Program-made: the position numbers and the translations under genes
Shown: positions 17,413-24,586 of the stretch, piece by piece
Layout: the number at the start of each line of letters is the position of its first letter
Numbering within the stretch: the first letter of the stretch is position 1
NCBI RefSeq assembly: GCF_029193595.2
Contig: NZ_CP135052.1
Location: forward strand, 1,922,001-1,986,000
Direction of reading: 5' to 3'
Origin: Providencia hangzhouensis
GTDB taxonomy: Bacteria > Pseudomonadota > Gammaproteobacteria > Enterobacterales > Enterobacteriaceae
DNA length: 64,000 nucleotides
The notes under the pieces: model-generated
The model's database searches: none
Told to the model about the DNA's origin: nothing
The model's input: only the letters and a program-made list of their open reading frames with translations

Positions 17413-17982
17413 TTAAATATCGTCGTTAACTGGTTTAATTAAATGCTGGTGGATAATAGACACATACTTAGCTTGATGAATTGCATCAGCTAATGCATTG
17501 TGTTGTTCTCCTTCAAATTCGAGTGTACGCTTAGGATCAATACCAGCATTGCGGCCTAGCTCTACAATTGTTCTAACACAGCGATTGTTCCAATGTTTCC
17601 AGAACGGATCTAAACCGACAGCATCATATGCGTTACGCAAAATAACATTGTCAAAATCAACGCCATTACCCCACACCTGAACATCATCAGTTAGAACTCT
17701 CTCGGCAAAAAGATTTAGGTCGGCTAGTGATTCTTCTAACTCATAACTAACACCAACAATTTCCGATCTAGCTTCAGCGCTTTGCTTTATCCACCAAAGG
17801 ACGGTATCAGCATCGATATGAAGACCCGCACGTTCGCAACTTCTTAAATCAACCACACTATAAAATGTAGGGCCAATCTCACCCGTTGTTGGTTCAAAAG
17901 TCACAGCACCAATGGACACAATAGCGGCATTGCCTTTATTGCTCATAGTTTCTAGATCTACCATTAAGTGTTTATATTTCAT
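17413..17982 (-). CDS. DEDDh 3'-5' exonuclease
   Basis: 189 residues. Exo I is HLMVDLETMS (D and E at about residues 9 and 11), Exo II lies around VWGNGVDFDN (about 104-113), and Exo III is EQHNALADA near residue 160, giving a DEDDh active site. Proteins of this kind in lambdoid prophages are annotated as exonuclease VIII-like or as 3'-5' exoribonucleases. The nucleic acid substrate cannot be decided from sequence. Early left operon, just upstream of xis. Confidence 0.8.
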   Translation of the reverse strand: MKYKHLMVDLETMSNKGNAAIVSIGAVTFEPTTGEIGPTFYSVVDLRSCERAGLHIDADTVLWWIKQSAEARSEIVGVSYELEESLADLNLFAERVLTDDVQVWGNGVDFDNVILRNAYDAVGLDPFWKHWNNRCVRTIVELGRNAGIDPKRTLEFEGEQHNALADAIHQAKYVSIIHQHLIKPVNDDI

Positions 17983-18056
17983 TGCTAGTCCTTATCTATG
18001 GGGTGTATATTAAATTTCAGTTATTTAATTTAGTAACTTGTGCCAAGGAGGCTAAA

Positions 18057-18197
18057 ATGAGACGCAATAAAGAAAATACAACCTGGATTGATGTGGCATC
18101 TTGTCTATTTAGGGGTATTAGCTGTCTCATTGGCGCTTTGGCTATAATCATGCTTTCTGTTTTGGTGCTCTTAGCACTGTTTTACGGATTGAAGTAA
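18057..18197 (+). CDS. 46-residue membrane protein on the opposite strand
   Basis: Start at 18057 is fixed by AAGGAGG six bases upstream. A basic N-terminus (MRRNKEN) precedes one long membrane helix (about residues 16-44). It is encoded against the leftward early operon and overlaps the end of the next minus-strand gene by 27 bp tail to tail. No homologue recognised. Small membrane proteins in this position can be lysogenic-conversion or superinfection-exclusion factors, but nothing here proves that. Confidence 0.6.
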   Translation: MRRNKENTTWIDVASCLFRGISCLIGALAIIMLSVLVLLALFYGLK

Positions 18198-18542
18198 AAA
18201 ATCAGCCCGAACATATAAGGTGTCAGTTGGGAACTCCCTGCTCGAACTCCAAGTTACATCGCCGCTATATAAATTAACTGGATATACAGGTTTATTTATC
18301 TCCTCTGGTTCAGGGTCAACCTGTAGCCATATTAATTCTGGTGCGGTAGGGCAATTAATGCTTTCTGGTAAGCTATTAATTAAACTCTCTCGTGATGCTT
18401 GCCAACTAATCCACATTAAATCTACATATTGGTCAGCGTAATTTGATCCGTTATTTGCACGTTTAAGTTTTAATTCAAATTCTGACGGGTCGCTAAGTGA
18501 CTTTATTTCCGCTTCAAATTGCTGTCTTGATTTATCCATCAC
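18171..18542 (-). CDS. Hypothetical phage protein
   Basis: 123 residues. The N-terminal half has the common enteric-phage pattern of a charged helix ending in WISWQASRESL, seen in many early-left accessory proteins of unknown role. The C-terminal half (ELIWLQVDPEPEEINKPVYP, then DTLYVRADFLL) resembles the short C-terminal modules of Ea22/DUF551-like proteins. It overlaps the upstream gene by 4 bp. No function can be given. Confidence 0.6.
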   Translation of the reverse strand: MMDKSRQQFEAEIKSLSDPSEFELKLKRANNGSNYADQYVDLMWISWQASRESLINSLPESINCPTAPELIWLQVDPEPEEINKPVYPVNLYSGDVTWSSSREFPTDTLYVRADFLLQSVKQC

Positions 18543-18739
18543 AACCCCTTTAGGCTCATGCCGTAGTTATCATTAATAACTCTCAATGCTTCTTTGTCAT
18601 AGTCGTCAAAATTAGAACAGTCGATATTATCTAAACCTGACTCTTTTAAAATATCTGCTCCTGCTGTCGGTTGATCATGTAATTTTTGTAGTAAAACCAC
18701 TGCATAAATAATCCCTTCTTGAAATTCTGTTAATTTCAT
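18539..18739 (-). CDS. Hypothetical phage protein, acidic
   Basis: 66 residues from the ATG at 18739, preceded by GGTGGAGTG. Acidic and probably helical (EFQEGIIYAVVLLQKLHDQP, then a D-rich stretch). Overlaps the next gene by 4 bp, indicating translational coupling. It starts 10 bp after the stop of the 57-residue gene upstream. Not recognised. Confidence 0.6.
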   Translation of the reverse strand: MKLTEFQEGIIYAVVLLQKLHDQPTAGADILKESGLDNIDCSNFDDYDKEALRVINDNYGMSLKGL

Positions 18740-18748
18740 CACTCCACC

Positions 18749-18922
18749 TTAATCTTCTGTCTTCACATACCAATCAACAAGATTATCAATTGCAGTATTG
18801 ATATATCCTGATTGCTCTTCTTCGGTTAATTTATCCCATTCGTCCTCAGTAATACCCAGCCCACATTCAGAGTCAGAGCCAATCTTATTTGTCCTTGCAA
18901 CTAAAACCATTTGCTTACTCAT
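18749..18922 (-). CDS. 57-residue hypothetical phage protein
   Basis: A small frame from 18922 encodes 57 residues, starting MSKQMVLVARTNKIGSDSEC and ending in an acidic tail with VDWYVKTED. GAGGA precedes the start at a good distance; an ATG two codons earlier is possible. It is the first of a tightly packed three-gene leftward run (57, 66 and 123 residues). The upstream side is the gene-poor terminator array. No function known. Confidence 0.65.
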   Translation of the reverse strand: MSKQMVLVARTNKIGSDSECGLGITEDEWDKLTEEEQSGYINTAIDNLVDWYVKTED

Positions 18923-19034
18923 ATTCATTCCTCTTATTGCATCTATTTAATCGATATGATTAAAATAATTCATCATTGTTTTTAATTTATAACCTATAGT
19001 TAATTTGAACTTTCTAATTATTTTTGTAGTCCTC

Positions 19035-19063
19035 GCCGATGCTTCCTGTGTCGGCATTTTTTT
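19035..19063 (+). terminator. Array terminator A
   Basis: GCCGA (19035-19039) pairs with TCGGC (19051-19055), with possible inner pairs, followed by A and T7 (19057-19063). Confidence 0.7.
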
Positions 19064-19169
19064 ATTCATTTCATCTATTTAATCGCTAGGATTAAAACGT
19101 TTCATGGCAAACACTTATTTACCTTCTACACTTAACCCCGAAAGAGTAGTAACAAGCTGTGCAATTTTC

Positions 19170-19197
19170 GCCGACCTCCCTGTGTCGGCATTTTTTT
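19170..19197 (+). terminator. Array terminator B
   Basis: GCCGAC (19170-19175) pairs with GTCGGC (19184-19189), followed by A and T7 (19191-19197). Loop sequence shares CCTGTG with terminator A. Confidence 0.75.
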
Positions 19198-19278
19198 ATC
19201 TAGCTTCCTTGCTAAATTCCATGCCTTAACTATGCTTAAATTGCTTACACAGAGAAACTACAAATATCCCTACACAAT

Positions 19279-19309
19279 TTGCCGCCCAATCCGTGTCGGC
19301 AATTTTTTT
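19279..19309 (+). terminator. Array terminator C
   Basis: TTGCCG (19279-19284) pairs with CGGCAA (19297-19302), followed by T7 (19303-19309). A promoter-like pair TTGCTA-16 bp-TATGCT (19208-19213 and 19230-19235 approximately) lies 60-70 bp upstream. Confidence 0.7.
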
Positions 19310-19415
19310 ATTACCAGGTCTGGTTTATTAAACATTCGATATTGATTTATGTTCATTAACTATGTTAAAAAGCTGATACCTATTATTACAATTAGATCAC
19401 TCATCAAGATTCCCT

Positions 19416-19444
19416 TACCGCCTCCGTCATGGCGGTATTTTTTT
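19416..19444 (+). terminator. Array terminator D
   Basis: TACCGCC (19416-19422) pairs with GGCGGTA (19431-19437), followed by T7 (19438-19444). The stem differs from A-C but position and T-tract are the same. Confidence 0.75.
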
Positions 19445-19517
19445 AATTCATTTTGGCAAATAACCGATTGAATTGTAATTTACAGCGACGAATGCAGCGT
19501 CCATGTAGAGTTTTCAT
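19443..19517 (-). CDS. 24-residue basic peptide, translationally coupled
   Basis: The frame encodes MKTLHGRCIRRCKLQFNRLF followed by AKMN. Its ATG overlaps the TGA stop of the 158-residue gene upstream (ATGA), and GGGG lies 7-8 bases before it. Nine of 24 residues are basic and two are cysteine. Its stop codon lies in the T-tract of array terminator D. Coupling supports translation, but the product is not recognised. Confidence 0.45.
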   Translation of the reverse strand: MKTLHGRCIRRCKLQFNRLFAKMN

Positions 19518-19990
19518 GGCAAGCCCCTTAATGATTTGTAAGTTAATTTCATTTCTTGATAAAGTTTTGTACCTTCACCAGCATCGTAAAGCTCTTTCCA
19601 TTTAACCCAATTATCGATAACGGCAGACCACTGAGGCGCACATGCTTTCATTTCATGTAATTGGCTTGCTAGCTCTGGCACTGCTTCCAGTAATCGAATA
19701 CAGCGACCTAAATCAGCACCATCCCAAGGGTAATGATGTGGAGCGCTAAATTGACCAGAAAGAACGGAAGCCATATATTTAGAACTCGCCCCCACATCAT
19801 CACTAGCAAGCCATGCAGCAAGACCCATACCTTCAGAAGTTTTAACAAGTGGCTTTTTAAATTCCTCACAAACCAAATTTGCAGCCTTAATAATGGCATT
19901 CATATAACGAGGTTCAGCAGGTATGCCGGGTATTTGTTTTTCTATTTCAGTAGAAATAGCGGAAATTAAATTAATTTGGCTAAGTTGCAT
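19514..19990 (-). CDS. Hypothetical phage protein
   Basis: 158 residues, probably helical and soluble. It includes a GMGLAAWLASDDVGASSKYM segment (about 54-73) and a YPWDGADLGRCIRLLE motif (about 87-102) that recur in early-left proteins of enteric prophages without a known role. It lies 17 bp after the 269-residue gene in the leftward operon and its stop overlaps the start of a 24-residue basic peptide. Confidence 0.6.
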   Translation of the reverse strand: MQLSQINLISAISTEIEKQIPGIPAEPRYMNAIIKAANLVCEEFKKPLVKTSEGMGLAAWLASDDVGASSKYMASVLSGQFSAPHHYPWDGADLGRCIRLLEAVPELASQLHEMKACAPQWSAVIDNWVKWKELYDAGEGTKLYQEMKLTYKSLRGLP

Positions 19991-20007
19991 TATTAATACC
20001 CTCGTTA

Positions 20008-20817
20008 TTAATAATCGTTGTTGTAATGAATCTCATCAGCGTCAGATTCATCTAAAACTAACAGGCTACCGCCGTAATAAAGCGCACCAACAAGGCGCTC
20101 AAACTCAGAACGGAACTGAACAACTTGCTTACCAAGCGTGTCATGGTATTCAAGCTCACCAGCGTATAGGCTGTAAACTGGATACCCATCATGCATAACT
20201 GCTACGTCTTCACGCATTTCTCTAGTGGTTTTTTGATGGAAGCTAAGGTAGGTATCGCACTGATGATATTTTTCTTTGCTTCTATGGCTGTATGGAGAGT
20301 CGCTAGCTGGCTCTTTCTCCAAACCGATATGAAAAAATCCTTTTTCCCATGTATATTCTCCCTCGGAAATAATCACTAGTGGTCTTCCCCAGCCCTCATG
20401 AGCCGCTTCCTCTTGATATTGATCTACGTATGCCTTCCAAAGGTCAGATGCTTTGATATATTTTGGAATTTCATGTGATTTGATAAATTTCAATACCAAA
20501 TCTTTCATGCCGTTAACCATTTGCTCGCTGACACCATTCATTTCCCATTGGCTAGAAAGCTCTTTAGCCATTAATAGGTTATATTTAGGTAGGTCGACCA
20601 CTTCACTAATATTTTCAGGAAGTGCTGATTCAAGGGCTTTTTTAACTCGGTCAGGAAAATTTCCCCAGCTAAAAGTATCTTTAATTGCTTTTTCATAAAG
20701 ACTTTTAACATGAGTACCGATCATTTCTGCATACTCGGGGGATTTTTCAAACTCAGAACAATGTTTAGCGATATCATTTGCCAAGCTATCAGCAATAATA
20801 TTTTTTCCTTTCGGCAT
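20008..20817 (-). CDS. Hypothetical phage protein
   Basis: 269 residues from the ATG at 20817, with GGAG eight bases upstream; a frame start at 20835 lacks one. No membrane segment and no recognised catalytic motif. The middle contains EGWGRPLVIISEGEYTWEKG and the C-terminus is acidic. It lies downstream of rdgC in the leftward early operon, so it is probably expressed early after infection or induction. Function unknown. Confidence 0.6.
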   Translation of the reverse strand: MPKGKNIIADSLANDIAKHCSEFEKSPEYAEMIGTHVKSLYEKAIKDTFSWGNFPDRVKKALESALPENISEVVDLPKYNLLMAKELSSQWEMNGVSEQMVNGMKDLVLKFIKSHEIPKYIKASDLWKAYVDQYQEEAAHEGWGRPLVIISEGEYTWEKGFFHIGLEKEPASDSPYSHRSKEKYHQCDTYLSFHQKTTREMREDVAVMHDGYPVYSLYAGELEYHDTLGKQVVQFRSEFERLVGALYYGGSLLVLDESDADEIHYNNDY

Positions 20818-20901
20818 AATTAATACTCCACGCAAAATTTAGATAATAAGAGTCCGTCTCTTAATAAAGAGAATTAAATTCCTTGGTGTTGGTTAAATTA
20901 T

Positions 20902-21816
20902 TTAAAGCTTGGCTTCGCCGCCAAGTGAATCAATTAATGCTTTTATTAAAATATTTAATTCAGAAATAATTAAGAAGAAATCAGCATCAAAGCGTTGGTT
21001 ATAATCTTCTCGTTCGATATCATCATTAGTTTCTAAAAATGCGGAATCAAATTTAAGCTTAGATAAAACAAAACTATCATCAATACAGAATGTAACCCTA
21101 TCTTCATAACCTAATGATAATTTAGTGACTAATTTACCTGCTTCAATATTCGTTTGAATTTCATCAGAAATTAAGTCTTGTTTTGTATATTTAGCAATTC
21201 CACCTTCTTCAAGGATGGCTTTCATTTCTGATTGCTCACCAAATATAAAGCCTTTTGGTAATTGCCCGCTTCTAACCCATTCTGTTAGCGTTAATTCAAT
21301 AGGGTCTTTCATCGTTAACGGTACGACAGGCAGAGAACCAAGAGCCTTACGTATCATTGCAAAACAATCTTCAGCACGTCGGTGTGACGATACTAGCGCA
21401 GCAATAAAGCCATCAGTAAGATTAACCCATACATCGAAACGAGTATACTTAGAGAACGCACGAGGTAGCAGTTCCTGAATAACTTCATCTTTAATGGCTT
21501 GGCGTTCAGCTTTCTTTAATTTTCTACCCTGATCTGCTTCTAGCTTCTCAATTTTTTTATTTAACTCATTATTGATAACAGGAGTTGGTAGCATTTTATC
21601 TTCTTTAAAAAGAGATATAAGCATCTGGTCATTAACTTTATGAGTCAAACAATCAGAATTACCAATGCCAAGTGGTGGAATGAAGCCAAAACGTTGCATA
21701 TCAAATGAACCGCAAGGCTCATATTTTAAATTTGATAACTGCTCTTCGATATTATTAAAATCAATATCGCGAGTTATCCGATAAATAACTAGATTTTTAA
21801 CATTAAAAACACTCAT
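20902..21816 (-). CDS. rdgC: Phage-encoded recombination-associated protein RdgC
   Basis: 304 residues, nearly the length of E. coli RdgC (303). Conserved blocks are easy to see: FTPCGS-like YEPCGSFDMQRFGF (about 31-44), KLEADQGRKLKKAERQAIKD (about 92-111), SLPVVPLTMKDPIELTLTEW (about 160-179) and the C-terminal REDYNQRFDADFFLI. RdgC forms a ring on double-stranded DNA and restrains RecA. Here it occupies the early-left place where lambda has its Red genes; I see no exonuclease/beta pair, so it may be this phage's recombination modulator. Confidence 0.92.
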   Translation of the reverse strand: MSVFNVKNLVIYRITRDIDFNNIEEQLSNLKYEPCGSFDMQRFGFIPPLGIGNSDCLTHKVNDQMLISLFKEDKMLPTPVINNELNKKIEKLEADQGRKLKKAERQAIKDEVIQELLPRAFSKYTRFDVWVNLTDGFIAALVSSHRRAEDCFAMIRKALGSLPVVPLTMKDPIELTLTEWVRSGQLPKGFIFGEQSEMKAILEEGGIAKYTKQDLISDEIQTNIEAGKLVTKLSLGYEDRVTFCIDDSFVLSKLKFDSAFLETNDDIEREDYNQRFDADFFLIISELNILIKALIDSLGGEAKL

Positions 21817-22006
21817 GAGATATCCTCAAATATAATTAACTCCACACAATAAATAAGACCACTGACAAATAATGAATATATTTACCTAGTATGAACACTG
21901 AATATCAGTGGCCTTATGTATTATGAAAAAGGGTGGCTACTGAATAGAACATTATCATCAACCTCGTAGAGTGGAAGATTCAGGTCACCACCAAAACTAT
22001 CAATAA

Positions 22007-22201
22007 CTACTTACTAGCACTGGCATTATTTCTTTCAGCTAAAACACGTTGATAAATTTCTTCACGATGTACTGATACTTCTTCGGGGGCAGCAACACCA
22101 ATCCGCACTTGGTTTCCTTTGACCCCTAAGATTTTAATTTTAATATCATCGCCGATCATGACTTCTTCACTGACTCTACGGGTTAAAATAAGCATTCCCA
22201 T
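22007..22201 (-). CDS. csrA: Phage-encoded CsrA/RsmA translational regulator
   Basis: 64 residues counting from the initiator at 22201 (GGAG seven bases upstream gives [10 protein letters not shown]); a start at 22195 gives the classical MLILTRRV and 62 residues. L4 and R44 (classical numbering), which contact GGA motifs in RNA, are kept, as is [11 protein letters not shown]. The rest differs from the usual enterobacterial CsrA at many positions, so this is a phage copy. CsrA binds mRNA leaders and alters translation. Its place between rdgC and the pL-side operators suggests early expression. Confidence 0.9.
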   Translation of the reverse strand: MGMLILTRRVSEEVMIGDDIKIKILGVKGNQVRIGVAAPEEVSVHREEIYQRVLAERNNASASK

Positions 22202-22228
22202 ACTAAGACTCCACACAATTTAATTCAG

Positions 22229-22438
22229 TTAAGCACTAACAGTAACTGCACACATATCCATGCACTCTGCAATTTCTTCGTCGAGCTTTTCGAGTTTAGA
22301 TTGCAGCTCATCACGTTCATTGCGTAGTTTTTGCAGGTTGTTAATTTGTTTGGCTTTTTCTAGTATCCACTCGCGCACATCATCCTGCGACATTGGCACA
22401 CTAAAAGTTACGATTGGTTCATTTGAATTGGTTTGCAT
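22229..22438 (-). CDS. Small coiled-coil phage protein
   Basis: 69 residues. The central part (about 27-58) is a strong coiled coil of KLRNERDELQSKLEKLDEEI type; the C-terminus has a CMDMC pair. It is the first gene of the leftward early operon, starting about 20 bp from repressor-type operator half-sites, the position of lambda N. It is not arginine-rich and shows no N-like signature, so I do not call it an antiterminator. Confidence 0.6.
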   Translation of the reverse strand: MQTNSNEPIVTFSVPMSQDDVREWILEKAKQINNLQKLRNERDELQSKLEKLDEEIAECMDMCAVTVSA

Positions 22439-22456
22439 AATCTGACCTTATTAATG

Positions 22457-22545
22457 AAAGTTGTTATTAATTGTTTTTACCTAAACATCTTTAAGTTGTA
22501 ATTTAGTTGTATTTAACGTCCTTGTCAACAACTTTATGTTGTTTG
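22457..22545. promoter_or_regulatory. Left operator region (OL-like)
   Basis: Several copies of the half-site AAGTTGT occur here, among them AAAGTTGTTA at 22457 and the inverted pair in CAACTTTATGTTG near 22529-22541. The same half-site forms the palindrome before the Cro-like gene. The region lies between the leftward early genes and the BRCT gene. Confidence 0.65.
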
Positions 22546-22593
22546 ATTTAATTTAAAGAAAATTAAAGGATATGCAAATAAATAGGAGAAACT

Positions 22594-23478
22594 ATGAACA
22601 TCAACCCGGCTTTCAACTACAAAAGAAATCGAGACAAGTTATTTGCTAACCTGATTTCGATTATTGATGGTGTTTTGTCCGATTGCGAACTATCAGATTC
22701 TGAGATTTTATATATCACGACATGGCTCTCCGATTCTGAAGTGATTTCTAGCAATCCATTTGTAATGCTTTTACAAGAGAGGATATCAAGGGTTTTAGAG
22801 GATGGAGTGATAACGGCCGAAGAAAGGCAAGAGATAAAGCAGACGCTATTAGATGTGCAGCGGGCTATAATGGACATGCCTAATGTTGATTTGTATTCTA
22901 AAGAGTCAGATATTAATCTGTTAAATGGGCTCTGCAAAGGGATTGTGGCAGACAAAGATTTAAGTATAGATGAAATTAACTACTTAGATTGGTGGTTAAC
23001 TCAAAATGGGATGTTGAAAAGAAATTATCCCGGAAAGCATTTATATCAACTAGTTAAAACAATCAAGGAAGATGGGGTTATAGATCAAAATGAAAGCGAT
23101 TTGCTATATAAAGCTTTAGTTGACTTTTCAGGCACGGATTTAAATACTGGGATTGTTGATGGGCTATCATGTCAATTACCATGCGACGATATTGATTCCC
23201 TAGATCTATACGGAGCGTCTTTTTGCCTAACAGGAAACTTTGTTTTAGGCAAAAGGTCTATTGTATCAAAAATGATAGAAGATGCTGGAGGCTCCGTTAC
23301 TGATAGGGTGACCCAGTCTACAGATTACTTAGTAATCGGAGGGTTATCCTCACGAGACTGGCGATATTCAACACACGGAAGAAAAATAGAAAAAGCCATT
23401 GATGATAGAGATAGCGGTAAGTCCAGCGTGAAAATTACGACTGAAGATATCTTAATGAAATACTTACCAGCTTCTTGA
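22594..23478 (+). CDS. TerB-like / BRCT domain protein in the immunity region
   Basis: 294 residues. Two similar helical repeats (about 15-90 and 107-185), each with an acidic DGVI(T/D)xxE motif near its end, resemble TerB-like domains. The C-terminus (about 208-294) is a BRCT domain of the DNA-ligase type: SFCLTGNFVLGKRSIVSKMI, AGGSV and DYLVIGG. BRCT domains bind DNA ends, phosphopeptides or other BRCTs. The gene lies between the left operators and cI, convergent with cI (15-bp overlap). It may be a lysogenic accessory or defence gene; that is inference. Confidence 0.75.
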   Translation: MNINPAFNYKRNRDKLFANLISIIDGVLSDCELSDSEILYITTWLSDSEVISSNPFVMLLQERISRVLEDGVITAEERQEIKQTLLDVQRAIMDMPNVDLYSKESDINLLNGLCKGIVADKDLSIDEINYLDWWLTQNGMLKRNYPGKHLYQLVKTIKEDGVIDQNESDLLYKALVDFSGTDLNTGIVDGLSCQLPCDDIDSLDLYGASFCLTGNFVLGKRSIVSKMIEDAGGSVTDRVTQSTDYLVIGGLSSRDWRYSTHGRKIEKAIDDRDSGKSSVKITTEDILMKYLPAS

Positions 23479-24150
23479 TGACCAAAAAACCCTGCCAATT
23501 ACATGAACTCTGACGACAGACTCACTTCTAGGTACCTGCTCGTCAGGGTATTCATCTTTATTAAAGCTCCGTATGATAAGCCCGCCGTCGGGTCTATATA
23601 CGAGAATTTTTACACGCAACAGCACCCCATCCCTTATAGCGTAAAGATCACCATCTTTAATCTTTTTATTGCTAATATCAATAGCTACTAGATCACCGCT
23701 ATTTAGTACTGGGTAAAGGCTATTGCCAATTATTTTAACGATTCTAGCGTTGCTAGCACTAACACCGTATTTACGTAGCTCACCCCTACGGAATGGGTAT
23801 GTGTACTCTTCCGATTCAACAACTTCAGCATTAGCCCCGCAACCAGCGGCAAGTTCAATATCTAGCACTGGTATATCCACAAAATCAGCATCACTATATA
23901 CAGAAACATCCTCCCATTCTTTTACTTCAAAGTCGGTCTTCTTTCCATTTTCGTCGCGAACACCAAATTGAAGCCAATGAGCGGAAACATTTACTGCCTT
24001 AGCAATGTCAGCAATTCTCCTAGGAGCGTTAGTTTGGCCTGATTCGATTTTTTGTATTGATTGTTGGCTAACACCAACTTTCTCAGCAAGATCCGCTTGG
24101 CTCATTCCTGCTTTTATTCTTGCCTCTAACAACCTTTTAGCTATCGACAT
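23464..24150 (-). CDS. cI: CI-like repressor with S24 autocleavage domain
   Basis: 228 residues from the ATG at 24150 (GGGAGGG upstream). An XRE helix-turn-helix occupies residues about 4-58 (SQADLAEKVGVSQQSIQKIE). The C-terminal S24 peptidase domain has S144 (IGNSLYP) and K181 (LLRVKIL); the likely cleavage bond is A102-G103. RecA filaments would trigger cleavage and induction. It is divergent from the Cro-like gene across an operator region. The usual GDSMxP is GNSLYP here, a modest variation. Confidence 0.92.
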   Translation of the reverse strand: MSIAKRLLEARIKAGMSQADLAEKVGVSQQSIQKIESGQTNAPRRIADIAKAVNVSAHWLQFGVRDENGKKTDFEVKEWEDVSVYSDADFVDIPVLDIELAAGCGANAEVVESEEYTYPFRRGELRKYGVSASNARIVKIIGNSLYPVLNSGDLVAIDISNKKIKDGDLYAIRDGVLLRVKILVYRPDGGLIIRSFNKDEYPDEQVPRSESVVRVHVIGRVFWSSRSW

Positions 24151-24178
24151 TATATTCCCTCCCTCGTAATTGTATTTT

Positions 24179-24264
24179 ACAACTTTAAGTGTTGAAGTTT
24201 CCAACATCTAAAAGTTGTCAAAGTTGTTATTCTGGATTAATATAAAGTTGTTAATAACAACTTT
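24179..24264. promoter_or_regulatory. Right operator region (OR-like) with a perfect palindrome
   Basis: Between cI and the Cro-like gene lies the palindrome AAGTTGTTAATAACAACTT (centre 24254) and two looser copies, ACAACTTTAAGTGTTG (24179) and CAACATCTAAAAGTTG (24202). A further half-site, AAAGTTGTTATC, follows the Cro-like gene near 24517. These should be the binding sites shared by CI and Cro. Confidence 0.8.
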
Positions 24265-24273
24265 GGGGGAGTT

Positions 24274-24510
24274 ATGGTGCACGTAACCAATGAATCATGC
24301 ATTACTGGATTGCAGGCCGCAATAAATGCAGCTGGTGGACAAACGCAGTTAGCAAAGCGTATTAGCGAGCTTCTAAATAAACCAGTAAAACAACAACAAA
24401 TATGGAATTGGCTCAACAGAAATAAAAGAGTTCCCGCCGATAAAGTGCTTGTTGTCGAGCAGGCGTCAGGTATTTCAAGAAGTAAATTACGCCCTGATTT
24501 ATATCCATAA
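24274..24510 (+). CDS. Cro/YdaS-like DNA-binding protein
   Basis: 78 residues with one helix-turn-helix (GGQTQLAKRISELLNKPVKQ, then QQIWNWLNR). The PVKQQQIWNWL helix and the KVLVVEQASGISRSKLRPD tail are typical of Cro/YdaS-type regulators of lambdoid phages. It is divergent from cI and starts 10 bp after the perfect operator palindrome, so it should be the first gene of the rightward early transcript and should repress both promoters. GGGGGAG precedes the start. Confidence 0.85.
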   Translation: MVHVTNESCITGLQAAINAAGGQTQLAKRISELLNKPVKQQQIWNWLNRNKRVPADKVLVVEQASGISRSKLRPDLYP

Positions 24511-24586
24511 CAATTAAAAGTTGTTATCAAATTTATCAGAGGAAAGTCGCTAAGTTAACTACAAGAATAACAACGGAATTGTAGAT

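Larger units (their letters stand above)
18946..19445 (+). repeat. Array of four tandem units, each ending in a plus-strand intrinsic terminator
   Basis: About 500 bp without a convincing gene. Units A and B begin with the same palindrome (TTTAATC-N5-GATTAAA at 18946-18964 and 19078-19096). Units C and D carry TTAACTATG at 19226 and 19356. Each unit ends in a GC hairpin plus seven T. The hairpins of A, B and C share GCCG...GTGTCGGC. Periods are 132, about 148 and 130 bp. All terminators face right, against the flanking leftward genes. This looks like a series of short RNA units or a transcription barrier; no transcript is proven. Confidence 0.6.

Noticed and set aside
19104..19229. A 41-codon plus-strand frame through array terminator B (starts MANTYLPSTLNPERV)
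   Set aside because: It runs through the terminator hairpin and T-tract, has no ribosome-binding site, and the corresponding frames in units A, C and D have no start codon. The repeat is conserved as hairpins, not as protein.
19923..20198. Plus-strand frame of 91 codons opposite early genes
   Set aside because: Fully antisense to two better supported leftward genes, odd composition rich in His and Gln, no start signal.
22229..22438. Lambda N-like antiterminator
   Set aside because: The first leftward gene is in the right place, but it encodes an acidic coiled coil with no arginine-rich RNA-binding motif, and I saw no nut-like box with confidence.
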